A stretch of DNA of 64,000 nucleotides from Apricaphanius iberus. Taxonomy: Eukaryota > Chordata > Actinopteri > Cyprinodontiformes > Aphaniidae. Under the pieces are notes generated by a model, which made no database searches, had not been told where the DNA came from, and was given only the letters and a program-made list of their open reading frames with translations. The stretch is from NCBI GenBank assembly GCA_028564705.1, contig JAPXFQ010002640.1, positions 1 through 64,000 of the forward strand, written 5' to 3'. Positions within the stretch are counted from its first letter, which is position 1. The number at the start of each line of letters is the position of its first letter. The position numbers were made by a program, and so were the translations under genes. Positions 46,110 through 56,424 of the stretch are shown here, piece by piece.

Positions 46110-46391
46110 ATGGGCTGCGCACCCAGCATCCACGTCTCTCAGAGCGGGGTGATCTACTGTCGGGACTCGGACGAATCCAACTCCCCCCACCAGACCACCA
46201 CCGTCTCCCAGGGCACCGCGGCCACGCTGCACGGACTCTTCATCAAGACGGATACGGCCGAGACCATCCCGTCCGTCATCACCTACCAGAGCCGCCACAC
46301 GCGCAACAACTCGCACCGGGACCGTAAGGAGAACAGCGGGGGGCACGTCCACATCGAGGCCGAGACTCAGACCAGCCACGCCGGCGTTAAG
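46110..46391 (+). CDS. pde8b: cAMP-specific phosphodiesterase 8B, first coding exon (partial gene)
   Basis: PDE8B hydrolyses cAMP with very high affinity and is insensitive to IBMX. The full protein has REC-like, PAS and catalytic HD domains, all encoded beyond this exon. The 94 codons begin [20 protein letters not shown] and continue [15 protein letters not shown], nearly the same as human PDE8B. PDE8A shares only the first eight or so residues, so 8B is the better call. Gly2-Cys3 fit N-myristoylation and palmitoylation, placing the enzyme at membranes. AEAETQT-like [14 protein letters not shown] ends the exon, matching the human AEAETQTCYTSVK junction. The donor is GTACGG, phase 0. No later canonical exon was found up to 64000, which implies a first intron of at least 17.6 kb. 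The neighbourhood with crhbp supports the call. Confidence 0.94.
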
Positions 46392-46475
46392 GTACGGCGT
46401 CGTTTGTACAGACACACAGTCAGCGGCGTGTTGTGAGCGATAATAAGGCCTTTGTTTTGGTTTTGGTCTCCGCAG

Positions 46476-46682
46476 GAGGCCCGATCGTTCGGGTCTGCTC
46501 ATGAGTCGGACTGGTTCATTCAGTCTCCGCTCATTCATGTCAGTCGGCAGCCACTGTCAGCCACAGGGAGAGCTATAATGCTGATCCTGAAGTTATGTGA
46601 CAGCGGATGTTTTGCTAGAAGGTCTGAGACATCTCTGAGACAGCTGCAGCAGGTGGTTCGTGCCACTGAGCAAAACACCTGA
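46476..46682 (+). CDS. Possible alternative terminal exon of pde8b
   Basis: After an 84-bp gap, a strong acceptor (TTTTGGTTTTGGTCTCCGCAG) precedes a frame that is open in phase 0 with pde8b exon 1. It reads EARSFGSAHESDWFIQSPLI onward for 68 codons to TGA at 46680-46682. It does not match the known next exon of PDE8B. If used, it would give a short PDE8B N-terminal protein without catalytic domain. No homology is recognised, so it may be chance. Confidence 0.25.
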   Translation, partial: EARSFGSAHESDWFIQSPLIHVSRQPLSATGRAIMLILKLCDSGCFARRSETSLRQLQQVVRATEQNT

Positions 46683-47120
46683 TTTGAAGACTATTAGGCC
46701 TATACTTAGCTCTCATTGAAGTTTTTATTACAAACAGTTTAACCCCTATAAGTTCATTTATTTATCCAACACAGCCATTAAGAAATTCCAGGAACCACGA
46801 AGAAGTTCAAATCAAGTGAAAATTGCCACGATGCTTTTATTTTGTACAGGGCCGGATTCAGGAGAATGTGGGTCTCTGGGCTTCTTGAACCACTTTTGGT
46901 GGCCTACCTCCAGATCCAGACCAAGGTGTATTAGGCAACTGTTTAGAGCCCCCAGGCCTTCAAGGACCCCGAATAAATGCTTGAATTTAAACATAAAACA
47001 TATAGAATTATAACAATTCCATCTTGAGTTTGAGAGCGCATATTAAATTTGTTATAATGTAATCAACTTAATTTAAAAGGAATTCTATTTTGTTTTTTTA
47101 ATCTGGACGTTGTTGTTTTT
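46683..47120. other. pde8b intron 1, no feature seen
   Basis: No repeat or exon is recognised. Confidence 0.35.
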
Positions 47121-47123
47121 TTA

Positions 47124-47578
47124 AATTATGTTTTCTTACTCACCCTGAGAATTTTGAAGCCAGTCTCAGCCGTTCAGCAGTTTCTTTAATTATTTTTTTT
47201 ATTTATTATATTCAGACCTTCAATCAGCGGACATCCGTAGAACACCATTGCTCGCAGCAGTACAAATTAAGCTTGTTATAAAATTAAATCTGCCAGAAAC
47301 ACAGTAATATTACCATTTTATATTCCTCTTGGACTTACGAACGCCTCAGAAGTGTTTCTTGATTCTCTTCCAGGCCGATTCGGACGTAATACCCATTCAC
47401 ACCGCAGCAGGACTGTAAAGGGGAACATCTTTTTTTTTTTCACCAGTCCTGCTGCAGCGTAAATGTGTATTATGTCCGAACGGAGGGATGTCCGCTGATG
47501 GAGGAAGTGAATATAAATACTGCAGAACGGCTCAGACTGGCTCCAAAATTCTCAGGGTGAGTAAGAAAACATAAAATT
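47124..47578. repeat. Long nested hairpin element in pde8b intron 1
   Basis: The outer arms (47124-47236 and 47488-47578) are reverse complements over about 90 bp. Shared blocks include ATGTTTTCTTACTCACCCTG, AGAATTTTG, AGCCAGTCT and AATTCAGCGGACAT-like text. A second pair lies inside at 47381-47414 and 47445-47478 (CGGACGTAAT..CAGCAGGACT). The whole unit can fold as one long stem with a bulge. It is probably a MITE, but the family is unknown. Confidence 0.75.
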
Positions 47579-49015
47579 AGCTAAAAATAAGGTTCAGGTT
47601 CCCCTTTCAGGGTTATAGGCAAGGATGCCCTGTTGAAGTGCAAGAAAGAATGGCTACAGTTTACAGCCTCATACAACCTTGGGCCAGCACTGCCCACCTC
47701 CGACAGTGGATCAATCACTAGGCACAGATCTATTACAAGATCGGTAGGACTAAGAATAAGCTTTCTTGAATTGATCTTTGTATTTAAAGAAATTGTGTCC
47801 TTCCAATTTTTTCCAGAAACGTCATAATCTATGCTGCATTTGTATATATTCCTTTTTTCATCAATATTTTTCATATCAGTCAATATCGATATTTACCATG
47901 ATTTTAAAGAAATCAGTATTTCTGTCAATATTTAAGATTCTCTGTTACTATTTGAAGATATCTGAAGCTTATTTTTGATTTCAAGATTTATTTTTGGAAG
48001 TTGAATATATCTTTGGACATTCGGAAAAATTAAATGAGGTGAGGGCTGAGTGATGTGAATTAAAAATAAAATATTTTTCCCCCCCTTTCTATATTTTTTA
48101 AAGCTTGGTTTTATTTCAATCATACCTTCTTGGAGTTGACATGAATTCAAAGTCTAAATAAATACACACTGTAAAACATGCTTGTAAAACAAGAATGAAG
48201 GGCTAACATCATTATGAGTTATGGAACTGTGGAAACCCAGGAGATGTCTTGGGGGGAAAAAGTTTGTTCTCGATATTCTTGTTACTCAAAAAATGAAATC
48301 ATCATAAATATTAAAAAAAAGATAAATTGTCATAATTTTTATCTTCCCCAGCCCTATCCCAGCTTCACAAATCGAGTTATTTATCGCTCATCTCAGCTTT
48401 CAGCTTTCATTTAGCTGACATCAGACTCTAAATGCTCCTATTCTAGAAGTCAGCTGATTGTTTTAGGACACGGTTATCATCTCACACGTTTTAAGCCCTG
48501 CAGTCTTCCTTTTGCTATCATTTAGTGTTTGTGTTTTCCTGGTCACATGTGTGGTATGCATGAAATGTCATGCTTTTTTATATGGAAAACATTGTTTAAA
48601 GGAGTATGTTATATTGAATTGTTCACTGAGCAAATATGTGATAAGTCCGTCTGGAAGGAAAAGTTCTTTGGTAAAAGTGATAGAAGACAGGATAACTTGC
48701 AGTTTAACCAAACAAATTTAAGCAATGTCCTACAAAACAGATCCTGGCTTTATATACCTCCCTGTATATGTCTTGATTTAGGATGTCATGAGTCATTTCT
48801 CGTGAAGAAGTTAATGTTTTTTCTTTTACATTTGATCACGTTTAAACAATAAATTTGTTTGTGTTTTTGTTGGATTTTGTGTGCTAGATCAACAAGAGTA
48901 GCTGATTTTATTTTTAGATTGTGGCATACATTTATGCCCATCCCCCCCCCCCATTGGCCAATACCGAGTAGAACATTTTGCTGAATTTAAAGCTGAAGAT
49001 CTTTGAAGGTATGCC
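47579..49015. other. pde8b intron 1, no gene seen
   Basis: AT-rich sequence. A C10 run lies near 48,942. Open frames have no domain. Confidence 0.4.
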
Positions 49016-49019
49016 CTCC

Positions 49020-49720
49020 ACCAGGTTTGCGCATCAATGACCTGAAATTTTGCGGATTCATCTCAAGTTCAGCCAGATCTGTTGGAGACTTTTCGAGGGG
49101 GCTGTCCAGAATTGGCTGGACCCCTGATCTCGGCGCTCTGTGTGGGGCGGGATCTGGACCCGGGGGCTGGTAGATCTGGATGTCGAGGTGCTGGCTGGAT
49201 GCGGCCTGCGAAGGGCGTACATCCGCTGCGGCTTTTACTGTGGCTCCTTGGCGGTAGGGATTGGTCCTGGGTGGGGGTGGCGTGTGTTGTCCGCCGGCCG
49301 GCCGGCTGCAGATCCCTCATGCTTTGCGGCGGTCCCTGGGTCCCTGGTCGGGGCCCTGCGGGGGGGGGCAGGGTGCCCCTGATCCTCGTGGCCTCCGGGT
49401 CTTGTTCCGGGCCCGCCCTGGTGTAGCCGATTTCCGGTTTATATTACTGGATCTGAACTATTGGTGTGGTTCCGTTCAGTTAGTTGTTTTTGTTTGCTGT
49501 GTTTTACCACTTCTCTGCCGTCCAGCAGATGTGGAAGATTGGGATGTTTTTATGTGTTCTTTATTTGCCTCCCTGTCTTGTGTCGTCGGTTCGCGCCTCT
49601 GCTGGTCCTGTTTCTCTTCTTCACCTTCTTCCTTTCTTCCTTCTTGTCTCGGTTTCGTGTCCATGACTTCAGGAAATTGAACCCACAATAATCACTAATA
49701 AAGATTTTTCATACATATAC
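49020..49720 (+). repeat. GC-rich, repeat-like segment ending in AATAAA
   Basis: GC content jumps at about 49,080-49,440 inside AT-rich intron, with overlapping open frames in all three plus frames (up to 139 residues, Gly/Pro/Arg rich). It then becomes T/C-rich (CTTCTTTCCTTTCTTCC-like) and ends ATCACTAATAAAGATTTTTC, a poly(A)-signal-like end. This layout suits the 3' end of a retrotransposon or a retroposed RNA. I cannot name a family. Confidence 0.45.
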
Positions 49721-49724
49721 ATCA

Positions 49725-50220
49725 AGTGGAGTATTGCAGCAAAGCTGTAATACTCTGCTTGGGAAAGTAAATCTGTTGGGCTTGTACTTGGTACTCAGAC
49801 ACCAATTCTGTGTAGCAAACTGCTAGACAGGTCACGTAAAAAAACAAAAAACAAAAAAAAAATGTCAGTTTCATTAATAACATATGGTCTTGTTTTTTTT
49901 TTATTTTGAAATGTGGCCTATAGAATCTGGTTTGTATTTTGAATCACCCCAGGAGGTGGGAAGTCTAGGACTATTAGGCTTAACTCCGATCTGTTTGAGG
50001 TAAGAAAACTATCAAATATCCTTCAGATGGATATATTTGACTAGTTTAAATGAAACACAAAGATTTTGTATTAAAAAAAAATACTCCCTAACATTTTTTT
50101 TCCTCCACTGAATTAAATGTAAAGACAATAAAAGTTAGAATGGCAATTCAAAGATATTTCTTGTAAGGATTTTTCATACCATCTTTATCATGTCTGCAAA
50201 TAAAAGAATAAGAGGGTGAT
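49725..50220. other. pde8b intron 1, no feature seen
   Basis: AT-rich, without supported features. Confidence 0.35.
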
Positions 50221-50226
50221 GTATGC

Positions 50227-50644
50227 ATCATCTGCTGCAATGCTTCTTAACAAAACTTATATGTTTGTTCAGAAAACAAACATATAAGTGCTTCTTTTTT
50301 AGCCACAGTCCTGCTTTTACAGTTTGGTTAATATTTTAAAATCCGTTAGATAACTGTTAAGCTACATTTGATTAAAAGCTTTGGTTATTTAAAAGTGATC
50401 TAACCAGGAGAAAGAAAACAATTAGTGGACAGTATTAGGATGCAGACTGTGTGCGGGTGTCAAAAAGATCTCAAATCCAACTGAGACAAGGCCAGTTTTC
50501 ATATCACATCCTGTGATAAAATGATATGTTTTGTGTGCTTCACAGTGATCCCTCTCATGAGGAGGCATGTGAACATCTTGATATTTATGATCAAACCCTA
50601 GAGGATATTGTTGTGTTTTGTTAAGAAGCATTGCAGCAGATGAT
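50227..50644. repeat. 29-bp perfect inverted repeat, 360 bp apart
   Basis: The left arm, 50227-50255, starts ATCATCTGCTGCAATGCTTC. The right arm, 50616-50644, is its exact reverse complement. Directly next to the left arm is a second hairpin, 50255-50289. The unit might be a MITE with hidden ends or a local inversion-duplication. Confidence 0.8.
50255..50289. repeat. Perfect 15-bp hairpin
   Basis: ACTTATATGTTTGTT, loop CAGAA, AACAAACATATAAGT. Confidence 0.9.
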
Positions 50645-51189
50645 CGAGTCATCAGACTTCCCAGAGCATGTTAATCCGTTCTGACCCATCCGAGATTGGG
50701 AACATCTTCCAAGAAGAAACAATTCCGGCTATGCTTTAGCTAAAAAGCAACAAAGACTGACAATAAAAGTGAAATAAACAAATAAATAAAATAAAAACAG
50801 AATGCCTATGTTTTGGTGAAATCCCTGATGTGGATCTGGCTGAACAATGTGCAGTTTCGTGGAATATTAAAAGAAAATGGCTGGCTGATGTGGAAAATAT
50901 ACCCATCATGGCATGTAGAGCAGCATTCATGCGTCATATCCACAGCAGCTTTACCTTTTAAGAAATTAAAGTGTCTCATCCACAACTACCACGAAAGACT
51001 TCAAACGGTCATTGATGTTAAAGGAGGCAATACACAGTATAAGGAACTACAGTCAAGCCCAGATTTATTCACAGGTTTGTTTTTCTTATCAGAAATAAAA
51101 TTCTTTGTTCAATCGAGTACATTTTAAATGTGGATATTTCAGACATAGGATACATTTTTTTGCTTAGCCATAGGTTGCATAATATTCAG

Positions 51190-53740
51190 TTAAGGTGAGG
51201 TAACTTTATTTGTATAGCACACTTTCAACAACAAGGCAATTCAAGAGGCTTTGGGTAAATGTGGAATAAAGTAAAAACAGCAATAAACTGGTGGTCAAAT
51301 AAAACATAAAACACAACATTAGAGACACATAACATACCGTATCAAAACATATGACATTCCGGCTATTATTAATTGCTTACTCAAAAGCAGCTCTAAACAG
51401 ATGAGTTTTTAGTCTTGATTTAAAGGAACTCAACGTTTCAGCAGCTTTACACTGGTATGGACGTTTGTTCCAGATAAGGGGAGCATAAAAACTGAAAGCT
51501 GCTTCTCTATGTTTGGTTCTAATTTTAGGGATGATTAGTAGACTCGAGTTGGAAGACCTGAGTGGTCCTAGGGGTTGGTATAATGACAACAGATCCTCAA
51601 CATACTTTAATGCTAAACCATTCAGTGATTTATAAACTTGTAAAAGTATTTTGAAATAAATGTTGTGAGCCAAAGAGAGCCAGTGAATGGTTTTCAGAAC
51701 TGGGATGATGTGCTCTACTTTCTTGGTTCTAGTGAGGGTGCAATCAACTGTGTTCTGGATCAGCTACAGCTGTCTGGTGGCCTTTTTTTGGAACAACTGT
51801 GATGACACTGTTGTAGCAATCAGTCTGACCAAAGATAAATGCGTGGATTCGTTTTTCAAGGTCCCGTTGAAACATAAGCCCTTTAATCCTTGAAATGTTC
51901 TTCAGGTGAAAGAAGACTGACCTTGTTGTTGCCTTTATGTGACCCTAAATGCTCACGTCTGAGTCCATTACTTCACCTACAGTACCGACTGTTCCTCTGC
52001 AAGTCCAAAAATAATTACTTTAGTTTTTTGTCTGTATAGCTTGATAAAATTGTGGCACATGCATCCATTGATTTGCTTAAAGGGACTATACCTAAGTTTA
52101 ACCACAAATAAAATTATAAACATTTAAAATTTCTTCCTCATACATGCTTCAGCCATGCCCTGGTCAGTAGAATGAGCCGTGGTCTTTCCACCGCGGTTGC
52201 CTCTGAAAATTCATTGATTTCCACGGCAATTTGTGTAATGGCATCATGTGCGTTCACATACAAGTCTAGCGTGCGCTATCACCATCATAAACAACCACGG
52301 AGCAAGAGGTAATTGAAGGATGGATTCAGCAGAGCAGAGAGCAGCTTCAGGACCAGCAAAACCCCAGCCCAGACCGCAACTAAACTTACACAACAGTAAC
52401 ATTTCTTACCTCAGTTTAAGCCATGGCTGCAAATCTGTACACTGTCCGGGACGGAACCGACTCAGCTGTTGTTTCTGATTGTTCGGGAGTGAGCTCTAAC
52501 ACTGCATGTCTGACTCATGCACGAGCTTACCATTCAGGCTGCAGTTACGCATTTGGCCTGAAGGGGCACCAACGAGCAAAAGGTTTAATCCTTAACGTAG
52601 TTGCTTTAATGCGTTTCCTTAGAGTTTGGATAGTAATCTGGTGACAGGATCATGTAAAGATGAGTATCATCTGCATAGTTATGGTAACTAATCGCATTGG
52701 TTGTTATAATCTGGGTTAGCAGTAGCACGTAGATTTAAAATAGGAGAGGCCCCAGGATGGAGCCCTGGGGGACCGCACATGTGATTTCTGTCTTTTTAGA
52801 TGAGGAATTGCCTATTGTTACAAAGAAGTTTCTGTTCTTTAGGTAAGACTCAGTCCAGCCAAGTACTCTACCAGGTAGTCTGACCCAACACCTCAGTCAT
52901 TTCCATAAAATATTATGCTTAGCTGTGTCAAATGCTGCACTGAGGTCTAACAGAACCAGCACTGTAGTTCTGCCACCGTCTGTATTTATGCGGATGTCTT
53001 TGAACACTTTGACGAGGGCATTCTCAATGCTTTTCTGTGCATGGAAATCAGACTGAAAAATATCAAAGCGTTTGATCATTGTTGGGAAGCTATTTAATTG
53101 CTGAAACAGTTTTCTCAAAAATATTGGTGATGAATGAAGATTAGAGATTGGCTTGTAGTTCTCCATTAACATGTTGTCCAAGTTGCTCTTCTTTAATAAC
53201 GGTTTAATAACTGCTGTTATTAAAGCCTGGAAGAAGACACCTGGCAGAATTAGATCATACCCAATGATTGGGAAAACTTTCTGAAGGAAAACTGTAAAAT
53301 ATTAAGGTAGTAAGAGGACAATCTTAAATGGGTTATTTCATCAAGGTATTTTTGGTATAGTTGTTGGAATTTAGACATTTTTTACTACACTGGTATTGAA
53401 TGGGGATGAGATTGGCAATGGGTTTGGTACCGAAGTAGAGGTTGACTCTACTTGTCAGAGCCTTTTTATTAAAAAAGATGGCAAATTTGTTTCAGGCCCT
53501 GGTGGAATTTAGTTCAGGAGCTACTGTCACAGGAGGATTAGTTAGTCTCAGGAGGTTTAGTTAGTCTCTCATCTGTTGCAAATAATGTCCGTACATTATT
53601 AATGTTTCTGTTAAGGATTTCAGAACAGAACGATTGCCTTGCATCTTTCAAAGTTAAGTGATATCTGTTCAAAGGATTAGGTTCATTTGGGTAGTTTCTG
53701 TCATTAAAATGCCCTAAAAAGAACAAACTGAATAAATGAT
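51190..53740 (-). mobile_element. L2-clade LINE, minus strand, 3' two-thirds
   Basis: The 3' terminus is at about 51,196 (TTTATTTGTATAGCACACTT on the plus strand). In reverse, 53726-53538 reads LKDARQSFCSEILNRNINN, the linker before the polymerase. Next, 53181-52897 reads YKPISNL, FQSDFHAQKSIENALVKVF and LVLLDLSAAFDT, the reverse transcriptase with the SAAFDT box. Finally 51673-51377 reads YFKILLQVYKSLNGLALKYV, KHREAAFSFYAPLIWNKRPY and FKSRLKTHLF at the C-terminus. Frames are broken and a TTAA-flanked insert lies inside. The endonuclease is missing. The copy lies antisense in pde8b intron 1. Confidence 0.88.
52081..52605. mobile_element. TTAA-flanked insert within the LINE
   Basis: The LINE text breaks after GATTTGCTTAA and resumes at TTTAATGCG. 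TTAA lies at 52077-52080 and 52606-52609. The ends AGGGACTATACC and GTAGTTGCT are a weak inverse pair. Inside, an ATG at 52,321 opens MDSAEQRAASGPAKPQPRPQ. A GC-rich centre contrasts with the LINE. Likely a Kolobok/piggyBac-type MITE. Confidence 0.6.
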
Positions 53741-54395
53741 ATTATTTGCGTTCAGCCCATCACTGACTATGACTGGCAGAAATGTTAGTGTTATCATTTG
53801 TGACACAATTGGGACAAATTTGGCAGGGTATGAAACTCATGAGCATATCTGTATTTGCTTCCTTGCACATTGATTTCTACCTGCCATGGTCTCCTCCTTT
53901 AGTCCTGAATTTCCGAATTCATTCAGCTTAAACTGGCTTGTTGTTCATAACTAAATGCTTGAGATCCAGACCAATCTTCTGGTAGAGACGCTGTGGCTGG
54001 TGTCCATGAATAGACTTTTTATGTTAGCGATTACAGAACAATATTGTGTTGCAGTTTGATCTTTTGTCACTTTCACTCAAGCTATTCTAAGCCACTGCCT
54101 ACGGCATGTACTTTGCTGTGACTTAGATAACTAGAGTAGTCTTTCACATACTCAAGGGATAAATATTTTCTACAATAACCGTATAGGGACATCACATTTA
54201 CATCTGCTACCAAGGGAGGACGTTGTGAAATAAGGTTCCTTCTACAGACTCTCATGGAGGAAATAACATGTATAGATGTGATATTTGTGGCAAATTATGT
54301 TTTTGAGTGATCCATTGATCTTAGGGTCACTGTGGCTGTTGAAGGTGTACACACTCCTTATTAAAATGCCAGGTTCATTTGTTGTAATGACCAAT
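53741..54395. other. pde8b intron 1, no feature seen
   Basis: No recognised exon or repeat. Confidence 0.35.
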
Positions 54396-54398
54396 GTA

Positions 54399-54399
<1 letters not shown>

Positions 54400-54454
<55 letters not shown>
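54400..54454. repeat. (ATT)n microsatellite
   Basis: About 18 uninterrupted units. Confidence 0.95.
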
Positions 54455-54458
<4 letters not shown>

Positions 54459-54621
54459 TGATCAATGCAGTGAGTGCTGTCAAACAAATAATTCTAGTGC
54501 TGCAAAGAGACACTACTAGCTTTAGTGAAACATCAAGGAGTTGATAAATCTAGAGTTCTTGAAAGTTAAAAGTACATTTTGTTTTACTTATAATTTCAAG
54601 TGGATTAGAGAAAAAATATCT

Positions 54622-54700
54622 GCGATGGACTGATGTGCCTGTGCTAGGTGTACTCCACCTTTTCGCCCAATGACTGCTGGAAATGAGCACCGGAAACACA
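54622..54700 (+). repeat. Worn LINE/SINE tail
   Basis: GCGATGGACTGATGTGCCTG, CTAGGTGTACTCCACC, CGCCCAATGACTGCTGGAAA. A diverged copy of the tail at 33612. Confidence 0.6.
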
Positions 54701-55339
54701 TATTTCTAGAGCCATTATTACCCCCTGTTTTTCTACTGCATTTACCAGGTTAGAAATTCATCCCAGGAGAAGGCTCTGATAGGGTAGGGGGGCCAAGAGT
54801 TCATACCTTTTATTAACTTAAACTGTTCCAGCTTTTCATTACTCACTGCCAGTTTAGAGCTGATTGTGTGAAAAAAGAGAATCTAGTTTTCAGTTGTTGA
54901 AACAAAGTTACAAGCTTCTTTTGAAATTGTGAGATGATGAATTGCTTTGAATGTATGGTTTATGTTATTTGGAAGTAGTTGCTCATGTTTTGATTATTAA
55001 ATATCTGTGAATGATTCAAACATTATCTGACTTTGGAGTGAATATATTACATTTTTACAGTGAATACACTTCAAAATATAAAAAAGTGGCACTTTGCTAA
55101 ATGTCTTTAAAATGTGTTAAAGTTACAGCTTTCTAAGGACTACGTCATGGGTTCATATAAAAGGTATCAAGTGTAGTCACTGTGACAAAAATGATCATTT
55201 GTAGTTTTTATCGTTTTGAGTTGCGTAATGGGTATTCCCCCAGCAGTGGGAGGAGTTACAGCTCCGTGTAGATATAATGCCGATGTAAGGCGCCTCTGCA
55301 TCTGTGGAAACGCTCACAAAAAACACTGTTTATACCTAC

Positions 55340-55560
55340 TCGTTTGTAACTACTCTAGAGTAGCTGTCCTGCAATCGGAAGGTCATGGGTTCAATTCCAG
55401 TTTCCTCCAGTCACATGTTGATGTGCCCCTGGGCAAGGCTCTCAACCCCAAGTTGCTTACAAAGCTCTGTATCTGTGTATGAATGGGTAAATGTGGCTCC
55501 AGTGTAAAGTGCTTTGAGTGGTAAGCATGACTAGCAGAGTTCTATACAAGCATACCTTTG
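55340..55560 (+). mobile_element. tRNA-derived SINE, third class
   Basis: The B box GGTTCAATTCC (near 55,387) follows a worn tRNA-like head with TCGGAAGGTCATG. The body is CACATGTTGATGTGCCCCTG, GGCAAGGCTCTCAACCCC, and the tail is GTAAAGTGCTTTGAGTGG with CTATACAAGC. This is a common fish SINE pattern. The left boundary is unsure. Confidence 0.65.
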
Positions 55561-56410
55561 TCTCAGTCTGTAGCAGCTGAAATCCATTGTTTTCATATAG
55601 GACGATATCACGTCTATTGCATATTCTGAATCAGCATAATCACATCTGATTTCTCTGTTACAGATAAATATTTCCATAATTCAGCAATCTTTAAACAGTG
55701 CTATCAAATTTCATGGATCTGCTTTTGAGCAGCATTTTCTGGTATTTTTTTTAGAATTAAACTTTAAAATGTTTTGACTCATTTTAGGGCTGCACAATAA
55801 GTCACAAAAATAATCCATACAGTTTAATTGTGCGTCATGTTAATATTGGAAAGGACTGTTTGTAAAGTAATACTTGTTGACAAATATATTCCAAGGGTCA
55901 CTGGTTCACACTTTGCATGCCAATATGATCCTTAGTCTGTTGGATGGAGTTTACTGCAGCTGACGCTCATACAGAGCACATATTTAAGTGCCCAAAATGC
56001 TAAAGGTCACAACGAGTGTTTGAGAAGGGAAGAAAATTTAGAATTATAAAGCTTATATTATAATCGTTTAGCATCCTTCTTTAATATCATTCATCTATCA
56101 TCTATATTAGCTTCTCCTTGCAGGGATGAGGAGGGCTGTTGTCTATCGCTAGCTGTCATCAGACGAGAATCATTTTAAGGCTTTTTATAGATTTATAGAT
56201 CATGAGTGTTGTGTTCACCAGCCAGTGTGTGTTTGGGGAGTGTGTTGGTTTGTCAGCTGTTCGTTTCCTCTCCCTCAGTTACCAAGTTTCATCACTGAGA
56301 GCTAAGAGATGATCAATGATGCCATTTATTATTAAAAACGATCTGCCTTACCCTGCTGGATCTTGATAGCTAGCCATGGTGTCGATCACGCTCCTGTGTG
56401 TGTGTTTGTG
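55561..56410. other. pde8b intron 1, no feature seen
   Basis: No recognised exon or repeat. A short (TG)n lies at 56,396-56,412. Confidence 0.35.
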
Positions 56411-56424
56411 TGGTCTTGGATTAC

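Noticed and set aside
46035..46538. 167-residue minus-strand ORF over pde8b exon 1
   Set aside because: Shadow of a GC-rich coding exon on the opposite strand; no domain and no splice support.
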